Part shown: positions 10,872-26,829 of the stretch, one piece after another
Position numbering within the stretch: the first letter of the stretch is position 1
Layout: each line of letters begins with the position of its first letter
Source: Beggiatoa alba B18LD
GTDB taxonomy: Bacteria; Pseudomonadota; Gammaproteobacteria; Beggiatoales; Beggiatoaceae
Length of the DNA stretch: 64,000 nucleotides
NCBI RefSeq assembly: GCF_000245015.1
Contig: NZ_JH600070.1
Coordinates: forward strand, 885,594-949,593
Direction: 5' to 3'
The notes under the pieces: model-generated
What the model saw: only the letters and a program-made list of their open reading frames with translations
Databases searched by the model: none
What the model was told of the DNA's origin: nothing
Translations under genes and position numbers: made by a program

Positions 10872-10906
10872 GGGGGTATTGCAGCATTTGCATTATCCCC
10901 TTTTTT
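10872..10906 (+). terminator. Rho-independent terminator after hisG
   Basis: GGGGGTATTGCA (from 10872) pairs imperfectly with TGCATTATCCCC (to 10900), followed by six T residues (10901-10906). It ends the ibaG-murA-hisG transcript. Confidence 0.7.
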
Positions 10907-10921
10907 ATTCGATAAAAAATA

Positions 10922-10939
10922 TATAGTAAACGTACTATA
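10922..10939. repeat. Short near-palindromic motif TATAGTAAACG
   Basis: TATAGTAAACGTACTATA forms TATAGTA/TACTATA arms around a 4-base centre. A copy differing by one base is at 53172-53189. It directly abuts the left end of the MITE-like element here. Function unknown. Confidence 0.55.
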
Positions 10940-11105
10940 ACCTGAGTTCTGCGAGTTTCTTTTAAAAAAGACAACAGCTTGTCTGAATCAGGATTTTCAG
11001 GATTAACAGAATTTAAAACCCTTAAACCAAAAAACTAACGTGAACCATGCTTTTCAATCCTGCTAATCCTGATTCAGACAAAAGAAATTCGCCAAACTCA
11101 GGTTA
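10939..11105. repeat. MITE-like element with terminal inverted repeats
   Basis: The left end AACCTGAGTTCTGCGAG (10939 on) is inverted at the right end as TTCGCCAAACTCAGGTT (to 11105). Just inside lie TTGTCTGAATCAGGATT and its inverse AATCCTGATTCAGACAA. Three 9-base units (AGGATTTTC, AGGATTAAC, AGAATTTAA) occupy 10990-11016. TA flanks both ends. There is no coding capacity. This is the most complete copy of a family with members at 28750, 38699 and 58932. Confidence 0.75.
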
Positions 11106-11237
11106 AAAAGCAAAGTTTGATGTTGTGATTAACAATTGTTTATGGCTTAAATAACGTACAAGGGTTTTTATCTTTGATGCCTCATGCTATCCAGCATAGA
11201 AAATACTATGAGCAACAACCGTTAAGAGATGAATGCT

Positions 11238-13865
11238 ATGATGAAATGGTTTAGAAATCTAACAATTAGTACAAAGCTAATCTTTTTTGTTGTTTTACTC
11301 ATTGGGGCGAGTTTGGGCGGCATTTCCTTAATCTCAGGTTATCAAGTTCAGCAATTATCTGAGGAACAAACCGCCGTTATTGCACGTGAAACAGCTTACC
11401 ATTACGCAACCTTGATGCAAGTACAACTTGAAAAAAATCTTAATCAAATACGAGTTTTAGCACGGTTAATAGAAACTTTACAACAAGGACAGACAGGTAT
11501 TAATCGTGAGCAGGTTAATGCTTTATTAAAAAATACCTTACAAAGTGAGGCTGAGTTAGTGGGTATTTATGCCGCGTTTGAGCCTAATGCATTTGATGGT
11601 AACGATAAGCCATTTAGTAACGTATTAGGGAATAGTGCAACAGGGCGTTTTCTGCCGTACTGGTTAAGAAATGAAAAAAATGAATTAGTTATGCGCTCAC
11701 TCACACTAGAACAACCTTTAGAAACCGCTGAGTTTTATAGTGTGCCCAAGAATAAACGACATGAGTTTATTACAGAACCTTATCTCTACACGAATCCCAT
11801 CACGAAACAATCAGAATTTATCACGGCGTTATCTGTTCCTCTTTTTAATCAAAATCAAGTTTTTATCGGTGTAATTGGTGTCTTTGTACCCTTACAAAGT
11901 TTGCAAGATACGGTGCAGGAACTAACCGTTGAAGGGTCTAATACAGCTTATGTTACTGTTTATTCTAGTGCTGGAATTGTTGTTGCCAGTAAAAACGGGG
12001 AAAATTTTGGCAAACCCATTCGCGAAGTCACTTTTAGCGAGGTGTATATACAAGCAGTTTTAAAAAATAAAGCTTTTATGCTCTATCGTTTTTCTAAACT
12101 TTTGCAAGAAATGATATTAAGTTACGGCGCAGAAATTCATATTGGTCAAACCCAAATAACTTGGGTTGTTAGCATTAATATTCCTATGTCAGAACTTTTT
12201 AAACCACTGATACGCCTCTACGTTGTTTCTGCCATTGTCGGTATCACAACCTTGTTACTGGCTCTTTTACTTATCTACTGGTTAGCCAACGAAATCGCAA
12301 CCCCGTTACATAAAGCCGTAAAGATTTCTCAAGCCATCGCAGTAGGACGTTTAGATAACGAGATTGAACCAAAAAGCACGGATGAAACAGGACAACTCTT
12401 GCAAGCCTTTAAAATCATGCAAACTCAATTGCATCAGAAAATAGTAGAAGACAAACATATTGCTGATGAAGCTCTACGGATTAATGAAGCGTTAGATAAT
12501 GTTTCTACAGGGGTTTTAATTGCAGATAATAATTATCGAATTATCTACGTGAATAATGCAGCACAACGCTTTTTTAAACAAAATGAAACGACACTAAAAC
12601 AATTTTTACCTAGTTTTAATGCAAATGCTGTAGTTGGACAATTAATTGATATCTATCATAAGAATCCAACGAAACAACGGCAAATTCTCGCTAATATGAC
12701 TCAGGGATATGCCCAAGATATACGCATAGGTTCGATGACAGCTTCGCTCAATATTAATATTGTGATTAATAAATCAGGTGAAAAACTTGGTTGGGTTTTA
12801 GAATGGCGTGACCGAACAACAGAAGTAATGATGGAGGAAGAATTAAAAACGGTTGTATCAGCAGCTTCTACAGGACAATTTGATAAACGCATACAATTAA
12901 CTGATAAAAATGGATTTTTCCGCAATATTGGTGAAACTTTAAATCAAGCCTTGCACTATAATCAGCAAATGATTAGCGAATTAATACGTGTCTTTTCAGC
13001 CGTTGCTCAAGGAGATTTAACTCAACAGATACAACGTGACTATGCAGGCGATTTACAATTATTAAAAACCGATGTAAATGCCACGATTCAACAACTGATT
13101 CAAGTTATGTATCAAATTCAACAATCAGCAGATACCGTCAGTGCTGCCAGTCAAACCATCTCCGCAGGCAATCAAAACTTAAGCCAACGCACTGAACAAC
13201 AAGCCGCTGCCCTAGAAGAAACTGCCGCCAGCATTGAAGAAATTACAGGCACTATTCAACAAAACGCCGAAAATGCACAACGTGCCAAACTACTTGCTAC
13301 AGAAGCCCAAAACGCCGCTCAACAAGGCGGTGCTGTGATGCAAACAGCCATCAAAACCATGCAGCAAATTAATCAAAGTAGTAAACAAATTTCTGATATT
13401 ATTAGCGTTATTGACGAAATTGCCTTTCAAACTAATTTACTTGCCCTCAATGCTGCTGTAGAAGCCGCACGTGCGGGCGAACATGGGCGCGGATTTGCCG
13501 TTGTCGCCACCGAAGTGCGCAACCTAGCCCAACGTAGCGCAATTGCAGCGAAAGAAATTAAACAATTGATACAACAAAGTGTGCAACAAATAGAAGAGGG
13601 CACAACACGTGTTAATGAATCGGGCAAGATGCTAGAACGCATTGTTATTTCAGTGAGCCATGTAAACAATATTGTTGCTGAAATCTCTGCCGCCTGTTTA
13701 GAACAAGCATCAGGAATTCAACAAATCAATAAAGCCATCGCCCAAATGGATGAAATGACTCAACAAAATGCGGTATTAGTAGAAGAAGCCACGACTGCGA
13801 GCGCAGAAATGCAAAATCAAGCCACTGATTTAAAAAATAGTATCGCATTTTTCAAAACACTATAA
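11238..13865 (+). CDS. Methyl-accepting chemotaxis protein with periplasmic sensor and PAS-like region
   Basis: About 875 residues. A membrane helix (about 14-34), a large periplasmic double-Cache-like region (about 35-320) and a second helix (about 324-350) are followed by a HAMP domain, a PAS-like region (about 412-530: [22 protein letters not shown]), a second HAMP-like linker, and the MCP signalling domain from about 630. The hairpin tip [20 protein letters not shown] is present near residue 725. It would report a ligand to CheA/CheW; no che genes are nearby. The longest frame begins at 11229, but AAGAG at 11224-11228 fits the ATG at 11238 better. No CheR-docking pentapeptide is seen at the C-terminus. 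Confidence 0.92.
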   Translation: MMKWFRNLTISTKLIFFVVLLIGASLGGISLISGYQVQQLSEEQTAVIARETAYHYATLMQVQLEKNLNQIRVLARLIETLQQGQTGINREQVNALLKNTLQSEAELVGIYAAFEPNAFDGNDKPFSNVLGNSATGRFLPYWLRNEKNELVMRSLTLEQPLETAEFYSVPKNKRHEFITEPYLYTNPITKQSEFITALSVPLFNQNQVFIGVIGVFVPLQSLQDTVQELTVEGSNTAYVTVYSSAGIVVASKNGENFGKPIREVTFSEVYIQAVLKNKAFMLYRFSKLLQEMILSYGAEIHIGQTQITWVVSINIPMSELFKPLIRLYVVSAIVGITTLLLALLLIYWLANEIATPLHKAVKISQAIAVGRLDNEIEPKSTDETGQLLQAFKIMQTQLHQKIVEDKHIADEALRINEALDNVSTGVLIADNNYRIIYVNNAAQRFFKQNETTLKQFLPSFNANAVVGQLIDIYHKNPTKQRQILANMTQGYAQDIRIGSMTASLNINIVINKSGEKLGWVLEWRDRTTEVMMEEELKTVVSAASTGQFDKRIQLTDKNGFFRNIGETLNQALHYNQQMISELIRVFSAVAQGDLTQQIQRDYAGDLQLLKTDVNATIQQLIQVMYQIQQSADTVSAASQTISAGNQNLSQRTEQQAAALEETAASIEEITGTIQQNAENAQRAKLLATEAQNAAQQGGAVMQTAIKTMQQINQSSKQISDIISVIDEIAFQTNLLALNAAVEAARAGEHGRGFAVVATEVRNLAQRSAIAAKEIKQLIQQSVQQIEEGTTRVNESGKMLERIVISVSHVNNIVAEISAACLEQASGIQQINKAIAQMDEMTQQNAVLVEEATTASAEMQNQATDLKNSIAFFKTL

Positions 13866-14040
13866 ATCAGCAAAAAGGCAAGAAATATCCGTTAGCTCTC
13901 ATGCTTATTACATGCTTATTAATAAAATTTATCCCAACGTCGGATTGATATTGTTACAATGTGAAGTACATCAGACCTCATGTTTTTATAATCTCCATTT
14001 ATTCTTGTTTCATTAACCAGAATCATTAAGGAATCACACG

Positions 14041-14415
14041 ATGACAACAAAAAAATTACGTCATTGGGTAGGTACGCCAATACTACTTGGCAGTTTTATC
14101 CTGTTTGCGGGTTGCTCCTCAAAACAACCCCCAACAGAGAAAATGGCGACAACAGAAGCATTTATTCTCAATGCGCAAACCAAAGATGCACGGGACTACG
14201 TCGAACTGCGTCAAGCACAAGACAAATTAGAGCAAGCAAAAGCCGCTGTTCAACAAAAAGAATATGACGTTGCGGAACGCTTAGCCGATCAAGCCCTGAT
14301 GGATGCCAAATTAGCCGAAGCGAAAGCAGAAGCCGCATCTTCCCGTAAAGCTGCGGTAGAAATGCAAAAAAGCATTGATACCTTAAAACGTGAAGTTGAC
14401 CGCGCAACGCGCTAA
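14041..14415 (+). CDS. DUF4398 lipoprotein
   Basis: 124 residues. A signal peptide ends in the lipobox LFAGC, with the lipidated cysteine at residue 25. The mature part is one long charged helix (about 45-124) rich in Ala, Glu, Lys and Gln, matching the DUF4398 pattern of YVELRQAQDKLEQAKAA and YDVAERLADQALMDAKLA. It is probably anchored in the outer or inner membrane facing the periplasm. Its partner gene starts 27 bases downstream and carries the same helix plus an OmpA domain, implying joint envelope function. Molecular role unknown. Confidence 0.8.
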   Translation: MTTKKLRHWVGTPILLGSFILFAGCSSKQPPTEKMATTEAFILNAQTKDARDYVELRQAQDKLEQAKAAVQQKEYDVAERLADQALMDAKLAEAKAEAASSRKAAVEMQKSIDTLKREVDRATR

Positions 14416-14442
14416 TGGTCTGAGCAGATTAGGAGAATACTC

Positions 14443-15309
14443 ATGCTAAAAATCAATCGTTCTACGCTATTGGTAAAACCCCTTGTTGGTGCGGTGATGT
14501 TAGCCCTTGCGGGTTGTGGTGGCGTTGCAGAAAAAGACAGCATTCTTGCGGATGCCCGTAGTGCCTACATGCAAGCAAAAGGTAACAGCGATGTTGCAAA
14601 ATTAGCACAATTAGAATTGTATGATGCTGAAAAAGCACTACAAAAAGCAGAGAGTGCCGACAATGCAACCGATATGAAGCAACTGGCATACTTAGCAAAA
14701 CGCCAATCTGAAATTGCTTTAGCCCTTGGCGAAGCAAAAGTTGCAAAAGCTGAAGTCGACAAACTATCAGGCGCGAAGAGTGACGTTGTTATCTCCTCCC
14801 GCGAAAAAGAAGCCGAAAAAGCCCGTTTAGCCGCCGAAGCGAAAGCCCAAGAAGCCGAAGCCGCTAAAAAACGCTTAGAAGCTGAAATGGAAAGAACCAA
14901 GGCATTACAAGCACAATTATCTGAATTACAAGGTAAACAAACCGATAAAGGCTTAGTATTAACCTTAGGCGATGTGCTATTTGAAACCAACAAAGCGGAA
15001 TTAATGGCAGGTGGTTTAAGCAATATCGACAAAATTGCTGTATTTTTACAACAAAATACAGACAGAAATATATTAGTTGAAGGACACACAGACAGCGTCG
15101 GTAGTGACCAATACAACTTAACCTTATCTGAACGCCGTGCGGATTCTGTCCGTTTTGCCCTCATACAACGCGGGGTTGCCTCTAATCGGATTTTAGCTCG
15201 TGGTTTTGGTAAAACTCGCCCTGTCGCCAGCAATGACACTGCAACAGGTCGCCAACAAAATCGTCGCGTTGAAATCACCATTTTAAATGCAGGTGAAGTA
15301 TTACGCTAA
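14443..15309 (+). CDS. OmpA family lipoprotein with DUF4398-like helical region
   Basis: 288 residues. Lipobox LALAGC puts the lipidated cysteine at residue 25. A DUF4398-like segment (about 30-105) and a charged coiled coil (about 115-165) lead to an OmpA/Pal peptidoglycan-binding domain (about 170-288), with LFETNKAEL, VEGHTDSVGSDQYN, LSERRADSVR and RQQNRRVEITI. It should tether the outer membrane to the cell wall. It lies in an operon with the preceding DUF4398 lipoprotein. A hairpin terminator follows at 15351. Confidence 0.88.
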   Translation: MLKINRSTLLVKPLVGAVMLALAGCGGVAEKDSILADARSAYMQAKGNSDVAKLAQLELYDAEKALQKAESADNATDMKQLAYLAKRQSEIALALGEAKVAKAEVDKLSGAKSDVVISSREKEAEKARLAAEAKAQEAEAAKKRLEAEMERTKALQAQLSELQGKQTDKGLVLTLGDVLFETNKAELMAGGLSNIDKIAVFLQQNTDRNILVEGHTDSVGSDQYNLTLSERRADSVRFALIQRGVASNRILARGFGKTRPVASNDTATGRQQNRRVEITILNAGEVLR

Positions 15310-15350
15310 CTTTACTATAGTTTTTAAATCTGGCAAAACTCAGGTTAAAT

Positions 15351-15386
15351 AAAAACCCGTTACAATATTTGTTGTAACGGGTTTTT
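15351..15386. terminator. Bidirectional terminator between convergent OmpA-type genes
   Basis: AAAAACCCGTTACAA (15351-15365) pairs with TTGTAACGGGTTTTT (15372-15386) over a 6-base loop. A-runs and T-runs flank it on both sides. A degenerate right end of the MITE family (ACTCAGGTTAA) lies just before it at 15338-15348. Confidence 0.85.
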
Positions 15387-15413
15387 AATTTTCTTGATGG
15401 GACAGTGGCAGAA

Positions 15414-16112
15414 TTATTTCAGTTGTTGTGTGCCTTGCCCTTGAGATTGCTGTTGTAATTGTGCCGCACGGTTTTGGTCAACCGTAATTTTGATTTCTAC
15501 GCGACGATTTTGTGCTTTACCTGCGGCGGTTGAATTAGAGGCAATCGGCATTGATTCACCGTAACCAACTGAGCTTAAGCTAGAAATACCGAGATTTTTT
15601 CTACGTAGGTATAATTCTACGGAAGAAGCGCGACGGTCAGAGAGAGCTTTATTATATTCGTCAGTGCCATCGCTATCGGTATGACCTTCAATACTCACGA
15701 CGTTTTCAGGATATTTAGAAAACACTTGGGCTAACTCGTCCAATTTGATGGCTTCGCTGGGTTTAATCTCAGATTTATCCCAATCAAATAGGATTTTCAT
15801 GCGGGCTTCGATTTTTTGTTGTTCTTGGTCATAATTGACGTTTTCAACACCAGGCACTTTTTCCAGTTCTTCTGTTTGTTGACTCATGCGTTGCCCAATA
15901 AACGCGCCTAGCATTGTTCCTGCAACTGCACCGATAATCGCGCCTTCTTTCTTATTTCCTGATTGGTGTCCAATCACACCGCCAAGTACGCCTCCAGCAA
16001 CTGCACCAACCCCTGCCCCGACACCAACATTTTTGGTTTGTGTGCTAGCACCGCATCCAGACAGAATAAATGCAGAAATTAGTGTTACTGTGACAATTTT
16101 TGTCAGTTTCAT
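15414..16112 (-). CDS. Glycine-zipper OmpA family lipoprotein
   Basis: 232 residues. Lipobox FILSGC gives the lipidated cysteine at residue 20. A glycine-zipper membrane-like stretch (about 28-72: GVGAGVGAVAGGVLGG and AIIGAVAGTMLGAFIG) is followed by an OmpA/Pal domain (about 105-212) with FDWDKSEIKPS, IEGHTDSDGTDEYN, LSDRRASSVE and AQNRRVEIKI. The Gln-rich tail is unusual. The layout resembles the YiaD/OmpA-like group. GAGG lies 5 bases upstream of the ATG. It is convergent with the OmpA lipoprotein at 14443. Confidence 0.88.
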   Translation of the reverse strand: MKLTKIVTVTLISAFILSGCGASTQTKNVGVGAGVGAVAGGVLGGVIGHQSGNKKEGAIIGAVAGTMLGAFIGQRMSQQTEELEKVPGVENVNYDQEQQKIEARMKILFDWDKSEIKPSEAIKLDELAQVFSKYPENVVSIEGHTDSDGTDEYNKALSDRRASSVELYLRRKNLGISSLSSVGYGESMPIASNSTAAGKAQNRRVEIKITVDQNRAAQLQQQSQGQGTQQLK

Positions 16113-16241
16113 AAAAACCTCAAGTGATAAATGTAGAGAGTGAAACCGTTATTGTAATGGGTTTTACTCGTTTTACTGAATGATGATGCATTATCCATTG
16201 ATAAAATGGTTAACATAGCGTTATAGCCTGTTGCTTTATTT

Positions 16242-16703
16242 TTATGGCATCAACATAGCTATAACCTTCATTCCTAAGGGCGTTTTTGCCGTTATTTTCA
16301 ATTGACGGCTACTTATGGTCTGATAATGCAATTCTATGACCAAGTCGGGTATCCCTAGCACGTCACCGCCACGCTCTGCCCATTCAAAAACGCAAATAGC
16401 GGTTTCTGCAAGGTAGTCATGTATTCCCATAAATTCTAGTTCTTCAGGGTCTGCTAAACGGTATAAATCAAAGTGATAAACTTGATGTTCAGGTAAATGA
16501 TAGGGTTCAACAAGGGTATAAGTAGGACTTTTGACGATACCTTGATGTCCTAATGCGGTGATAAAACCACGCATTAATGTTGTTTTACCCGCACCCAGTT
16601 CGCCAATGAGATGGATATGTAAACGGTTAGGACAGTGTAAAGCTATCTGTTTTCCCCATGCTTCCATTATCTCGGGCGTGGATATGTGTTGTGTAATAAC
16701 CAT
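16242..16703 (-). CDS. tsaE: tRNA threonylcarbamoyladenosine biosynthesis ATPase TsaE
   Basis: 153 residues from ATG 16703, the same length as E. coli TsaE. Walker A GELGAGKTT (about 34-42), the SPTYTLVEPY segment, YHFDLYRL and the DPEELEFMGI block are all present. With TsaB and TsaD it makes the t6A modification on ANN-decoding tRNAs. A longer frame starts with TTG at 16727, but it has no ribosome site and exceeds family length. It lies 46 bases downstream of the TSUP gene, probably in one transcript. Confidence 0.94.
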   Translation of the reverse strand: MVITQHISTPEIMEAWGKQIALHCPNRLHIHLIGELGAGKTTLMRGFITALGHQGIVKSPTYTLVEPYHLPEHQVYHFDLYRLADPEELEFMGIHDYLAETAICVFEWAERGGDVLGIPDLVIELHYQTISSRQLKITAKTPLGMKVIAMLMP

Positions 16704-16749
16704 GCGTGTTGACTCTAAATCTTGCAAGATAGCAATGTTAGTCTTTTCA

Positions 16750-17526
16750 TCATTGCATTGAGCGGATAAAGTAGTAAAGCGTTAATCCTGTACCTACGGT
16801 GACAATGAAGCGTTTAAGCTGGTGTGGTGGTAAACAACGGGCAAGGCTTACCCCAAAATATCCCCCAACAATTGTGCCTAACATCATTATCAGGGTATGT
16901 GACCAACTCACTGCGCCTGCAAGCGTAAAGGTAATGACTGCAACGCTATAGATGATGGCAGAAAGAATATTTTTTAAGGCATTCAGGGTATGCAACTCTT
17001 CCTGATGGCTAATCGCTAACGCCCCTAAAAGCATAATCCCTAAACCCGCACCAAAAAAACCGCCATAGATGGCAGTAAACAATTTTACGAGTGTCTCTAA
17101 TACACGCCGTTGTAAACTTGCGGGTTGATGTGTTTGTGTGTGACGAACATATTTTTTTATCTGATCACTGAATGCAAATAGTAAAGTTGCAAGTAAAATA
17201 AGGTAAGGAATCAAATAGGTAAAGAGACGTTCTTCAATATATAACAGTAATATCCCGCCCAAACCCCCGCCAATGAATGCTATAAGACTTAATGAGAGTA
17301 ACCGATTTTTTAAGGGGCGCAATTCTTGACGATATGCCCAAGCTCCCGCAATGCTTGCAGGGCAAAGTGCAACGGTATTACTTGCATTTGCGGTAATTGG
17401 GGGTACACCTATCGCAAGCAGGACAGGGAATGTAAAGAATGTGCCGCCACCTGCAATACTGTTTAACGCACCCGCAAATAACGCCATGCTAATCAGTAAT
17501 AGGCTGTTGAATAAACTAATTTCCAT
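16750..17526 (-). CDS. TSUP family (TauE/SafE) sulfite/organosulfur exporter
   Basis: 258 residues, about eight hydrophobic segments. It has the two inverted family repeats: GGGTFFTFPVLLAIG...NASNTVALCP near the N-terminus and GGFFGAGLGIMLLGA...LNALKNILSA near the centre. TSUP proteins move sulfite, sulfoacetate or related anions across the inner membrane; the substrate here is not determined. It is placed between a WrbA-like flavoprotein (19 bases upstream) and tsaE on the same strand. Confidence 0.87.
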   Translation of the reverse strand: MEISLFNSLLLISMALFAGALNSIAGGGTFFTFPVLLAIGVPPITANASNTVALCPASIAGAWAYRQELRPLKNRLLSLSLIAFIGGGLGGILLLYIEERLFTYLIPYLILLATLLFAFSDQIKKYVRHTQTHQPASLQRRVLETLVKLFTAIYGGFFGAGLGIMLLGALAISHQEELHTLNALKNILSAIIYSVAVITFTLAGAVSWSHTLIMMLGTIVGGYFGVSLARCLPPHQLKRFIVTVGTGLTLYYFIRSMQ

Positions 17527-17545
17527 AAAATTATTAGCAATTATT

Positions 17546-18528
<983 letters not shown>

Positions 18529-19161
18529 ATGCGAACTGTACCGCAGTCCTTTGGTACTGTATTGTGCTTATTGTTGACTATAGGTGGTTGTGCGAGTGTC
18601 CCTATTCAAGAAATGAGCGATGCTCGCCAAGCGTTAAAAGCCGCTGAAGATGTGCAAGCAGAACGTTATGCAACCTCAAAACTTGAGGCAGCAAAGGAAA
18701 GTTTATTAGAAGCCGAACAAAACTTAGAACAAGGGCATATGGGACAAGCACGCTATGCAGCCGTACGAGCAAAAGAGCAAGCGGTTGGCGCACATAATGT
18801 TACCATCGCATTAGACAGAGCGGGAGAAATGTGGGAGCGGTTGGTTAATTTAGGCTTACAGCCTGCGTATATCGCTATTATTTTACAAAAGGCAAAAAGC
18901 AGTGCTGAAGAAGGTTCAATTGAAGAATCACTGTCATTAGTTGAAATATTTTTTCGTGAAGGACGTGATTATTTAAACCAATTTTACTTAGAACAAGCCC
19001 ACATTTTATTAGAAACCGTGCGCAATAATCAGTCTCATTTAAATACTAATCAATTAGCAACTTTTCAAGCTGCTGAATTGGCTTATCAAGCAGAACGAGG
19101 GGAAGAAGCGATAAACTTAATTAGAAATCTTCATAACCGCCTACAAGCAATTATCCCCTAA
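18529..19161 (+). CDS. DUF4398-type lipoprotein
   Basis: 210 residues. Signal peptide with lipobox TIGGC (lipidated cysteine at residue 21). The region 27-85 (MSDARQALKAAEDVQA, LEAAKESLLEAEQNLEQ, ARYAAVRAKEQA) fits DUF4398; the rest is a set of helices with TPR-like character up to the end. It is probably a periplasmic, membrane-anchored helical protein. It lies about 260 bases upstream of the YfiR-like gene on the same strand, so a link to that system is possible but unproven. It is the third DUF4398-like protein in the window. Confidence 0.75.
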   Translation: MRTVPQSFGTVLCLLLTIGGCASVPIQEMSDARQALKAAEDVQAERYATSKLEAAKESLLEAEQNLEQGHMGQARYAAVRAKEQAVGAHNVTIALDRAGEMWERLVNLGLQPAYIAIILQKAKSSAEEGSIEESLSLVEIFFREGRDYLNQFYLEQAHILLETVRNNQSHLNTNQLATFQAAELAYQAERGEEAINLIRNLHNRLQAIIP

Positions 19162-19421
19162 GGTCTTGGCATATGCCTAAATTTTGCTTAAGGTATAGCT
19201 AATGACCTGCCATCAAATGTTATACAATACGTATAACACACCGAATTAACTTGCTGATTCCAGATGTAGCAACACTATTGATATATTCTTACCGTATTTT
19301 TGACGAAGTAAGGCAAAATATAGCAAGTTTTGGGCAGTGTTCAGAATAGACTCACCCCTGCATGAGCCTGTGGTGAGAATAACTAGTAACATGTCAGCTC
19401 CTACTCCTACTGAGAAATGTC

Positions 19422-19982
19422 GTGGTTTCAAAGTTATCATTCCAACTACGGTTTTTACTCCTGTTACTCGGATGCCATTTTTCTGCTGCGACATTCGCAA
19501 ATCCGCCTGTTGCCGCAGAATATCAAGTAAAAGCCGCTTTTTTATATAATTTTGCTAATTTTGTGACATGGCCTAGTTCAGCATTTACAAGCAATCAACA
19601 GGCCTTTCGAATCTGTATTTTCGGTTTAGACCCTTTTGAATTAATCCTTGATAACGTCTTAGAAAATCAAAATGCAAAAGGTAGAAAAATTATTGCGGTT
19701 CGCTTATCTGATATAAATGACTTATCTAACTGTCATATTGTATTTATTAGTCAATCTGCACAATACCAATTAAAAAATTTACTCAATAGATTAAGTTCAT
19801 ACGCTGTTTTAACGGTGAGTGATATTCCTAATTTTGCTTTAGAAGGTGGCATGATAGAACTATTTACCGTTGATAATAAAATCCGATTAGCCATTAATCC
19901 CAATAAATTAGAGCAAGTAGGCATAAAAGCGGATGCTAATTTATTGAGACTGTCTAAAATCGTTCGTCCTGTACAGGATTAG
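19422..19982 (+). CDS. YfiR family (DUF4154) periplasmic protein
   Basis: 186 residues. A signal peptide (about 1-26) precedes a YfiR/DUF4154 domain: EYQVKAAFLYNFANFVTWP, FRICIFG, then IVFIS and a C-terminal IRLAINPNKLEQVGIKADANLLRLS. In Pseudomonas, YfiR is the periplasmic inhibitor of the CHASE8-containing diguanylate cyclase YfiN. Here the gene ends 3 bases before a CHASE8-type hybrid kinase, so the pair is very likely coupled. The start is a GTG at 19422; there is no suitable in-frame ATG upstream of the signal peptide. Confidence 0.88.
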   Translation: MVSKLSFQLRFLLLLLGCHFSAATFANPPVAAEYQVKAAFLYNFANFVTWPSSAFTSNQQAFRICIFGLDPFELILDNVLENQNAKGRKIIAVRLSDINDLSNCHIVFISQSAQYQLKNLLNRLSSYAVLTVSDIPNFALEGGMIELFTVDNKIRLAINPNKLEQVGIKADANLLRLSKIVRPVQD

Positions 19983-19985
19983 AGC

Positions 19986-24896
<4,911 letters not shown>

Positions 24897-24904
24897 TAAT
24901 CGCT

Positions 24905-26797
24905 ATGTTAAAAACAAATCCTTCACAAAATCCAAGCATAAATCTAACTCTCACGCAAAAAACTATATTAAGCATACTTATTTTATGTTTGTTGCTAGTT
25001 GTAGGTAGCATTTTTATGTTACAAAAAATTAAGGAGGATTCACAACAAAGCATTTTTCAGTATGTATTACAACAAGAAATTTTATATGACTTAGTTCACA
25101 ATACACATCTTCGTTTAATTCACTTACAAAAAATAGCCTTATTAACAGGTCCTATTATTCGACAAACGCTTTACCATGAACTTAAGCAAAAACAAGAAAA
25201 TATCTTAGATAAGCAACAACAATTAAGCAGTTTATTTACATCTTCAAGTGAACAAGCAAAAATATTAGAAGAGGCAATTACGCTGAATGAGCGAGTTATT
25301 ATTCAATATCGTCAATTCTTAGACACACTACTCACTGATTTACCTTTTGATAATCAACGATTTTTATCAGAAAATATTTTTCCATTAGAAACACAATTAC
25401 AAGCATTATTAATGCAATTAATGAGTATTGGTAAACAAAATATCGATACTGTTAATCGTCAATATAGCCATGCTCAATGGTTTTTCTGGGTAAGTTATGG
25501 GGCTGTCTTTGCTGTATTAGTGCTGTTATTGATTTTAAGTATTTTAATTGGGCGTTATCTGCAAAATTTACAAAAACAGTTTAATTGGGTGACAGAAACA
25601 GCCGAAGCCGCTAATCAAGCAAAAACGAATTTTTTAACCAATATTAGCCATGAAATCCGTACTCCTTTAAATGCCGTTGTTGGTGCAACACATTTATTGC
25701 ATAAAACGACTTTAAGTGAAACCCAATCAGAATTAATAGAAACTATTCAACGGAGTAGTCAAGAATTCCTACAGTTAATCGATAATATTCTCGATTTTTC
25801 TAAAATAGACACTGGACAATTAACATTAGAGGAAGAAGTCTTCGAATTACGTCCTGTGGTTGAAAAAACCTTACGTCGAATTGCGCCAAAAGCGTTAACA
25901 AAAGGAATTCAATTAACCCTTATGTTAGACCGCAATGTCCCGACGACTGTTGTTGGCGATATGATTCGCTTTCAGCAAGTGTTAAATCATTTGTTAGATA
26001 ATGCCGTCAAATTTACAGAAAAAGGCGATATTATCCTGACAATTACCCGACATATCATCAGTGCAGAAAAAATTGAATTATTCTGTACGGTCAAAGATAC
26101 AGGGGTTGGAATTCCTATCGAACAGTTAGACAGTTTATTTAAATCTTTTAGCCAGCTAGATGCGTCCGTCACGCGCCGTTATGGTGGAACTGGTTTAGGT
26201 TTAGCAATCTGTCAACAATTATGTCAATTGATGGGTGGGACTATCTGGGTTGAAAGTCAAGTTAATCAAGGCTCTAGCTTCTATTTTACTATTAACTTGG
26301 CATTACCGCCGCAAGTGAATCAAGAAATACAGAACATACATATAGAAACACCCCCTCCTTTGCGAATTTTAGTGGTAGAAGACAATGAAACCAGTCGTAG
26401 AGTGGCCGCCTTGTTGTTTAACAGTATGGGCTATGAGGTAGATTTAGCTAATGATGGGCAAGAAGCGATAGAAGCCGTTAATCGTCACGTTTATGATATT
26501 GTCTTTATGGATATTCAAATGCCTGAAATGGATGGTATTGAAGCAACACGACGCATTCATGAAGCATGGCCAGCAACCCAACGCCCTTATATCGTTGCAA
26601 TGACTGCGCACGCGCTACGAGGTGATCGCGAAAAATGTTTAGCGGCTGGGATGAATGATTATATTGCGAAACCTGTACGCCCTGTGGATTTATTAGCGGC
26701 AATTAATCGCTGGCAAGCCTCTTTCACCACACAACAAAACCAAGTCAATCCATGGATAAAAATCGTCATGACCGATTCTATGGGCAACTGGCTCTAA
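24905..26797 (+). CDS. Hybrid histidine kinase with receiver domain
   Basis: About 630 residues. Membrane helices near 17-38 and 192-218 flank a helical periplasmic sensor of four-helix-bundle type. HisKA carries H249 (NISHEIRTPLN), and HATPase has DTGVGIP and GGTGLGLAI. A receiver domain (about 480-600) has phosphoacceptor D536 in FMDIQMPEMDG. The C-terminus lacks an Hpt, so the phosphoryl group may pass to one of the Hpt domains of the upstream giant kinase, whose stop codon lies 8 bases before this ATG. The frame can start at a GTG 24 bases earlier (24881), overlapping that gene; neither start has a strong ribosome site. Confidence 0.9.
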   Translation: MLKTNPSQNPSINLTLTQKTILSILILCLLLVVGSIFMLQKIKEDSQQSIFQYVLQQEILYDLVHNTHLRLIHLQKIALLTGPIIRQTLYHELKQKQENILDKQQQLSSLFTSSSEQAKILEEAITLNERVIIQYRQFLDTLLTDLPFDNQRFLSENIFPLETQLQALLMQLMSIGKQNIDTVNRQYSHAQWFFWVSYGAVFAVLVLLLILSILIGRYLQNLQKQFNWVTETAEAANQAKTNFLTNISHEIRTPLNAVVGATHLLHKTTLSETQSELIETIQRSSQEFLQLIDNILDFSKIDTGQLTLEEEVFELRPVVEKTLRRIAPKALTKGIQLTLMLDRNVPTTVVGDMIRFQQVLNHLLDNAVKFTEKGDIILTITRHIISAEKIELFCTVKDTGVGIPIEQLDSLFKSFSQLDASVTRRYGGTGLGLAICQQLCQLMGGTIWVESQVNQGSSFYFTINLALPPQVNQEIQNIHIETPPPLRILVVEDNETSRRVAALLFNSMGYEVDLANDGQEAIEAVNRHVYDIVFMDIQMPEMDGIEATRRIHEAWPATQRPYIVAMTAHALRGDREKCLAAGMNDYIAKPVRPVDLLAAINRWQASFTTQQNQVNPWIKIVMTDSMGNWL

Positions 26798-26829
26798 ATT
26801 TCCTTTAAAAACCTGCCTTTTTATATCCA

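Noticed and set aside
14565-15281. 238-codon minus-strand open frame
   Set aside because: It lies fully antisense to the OmpA-type lipoprotein, whose domains are clear; the antisense protein has no family features.
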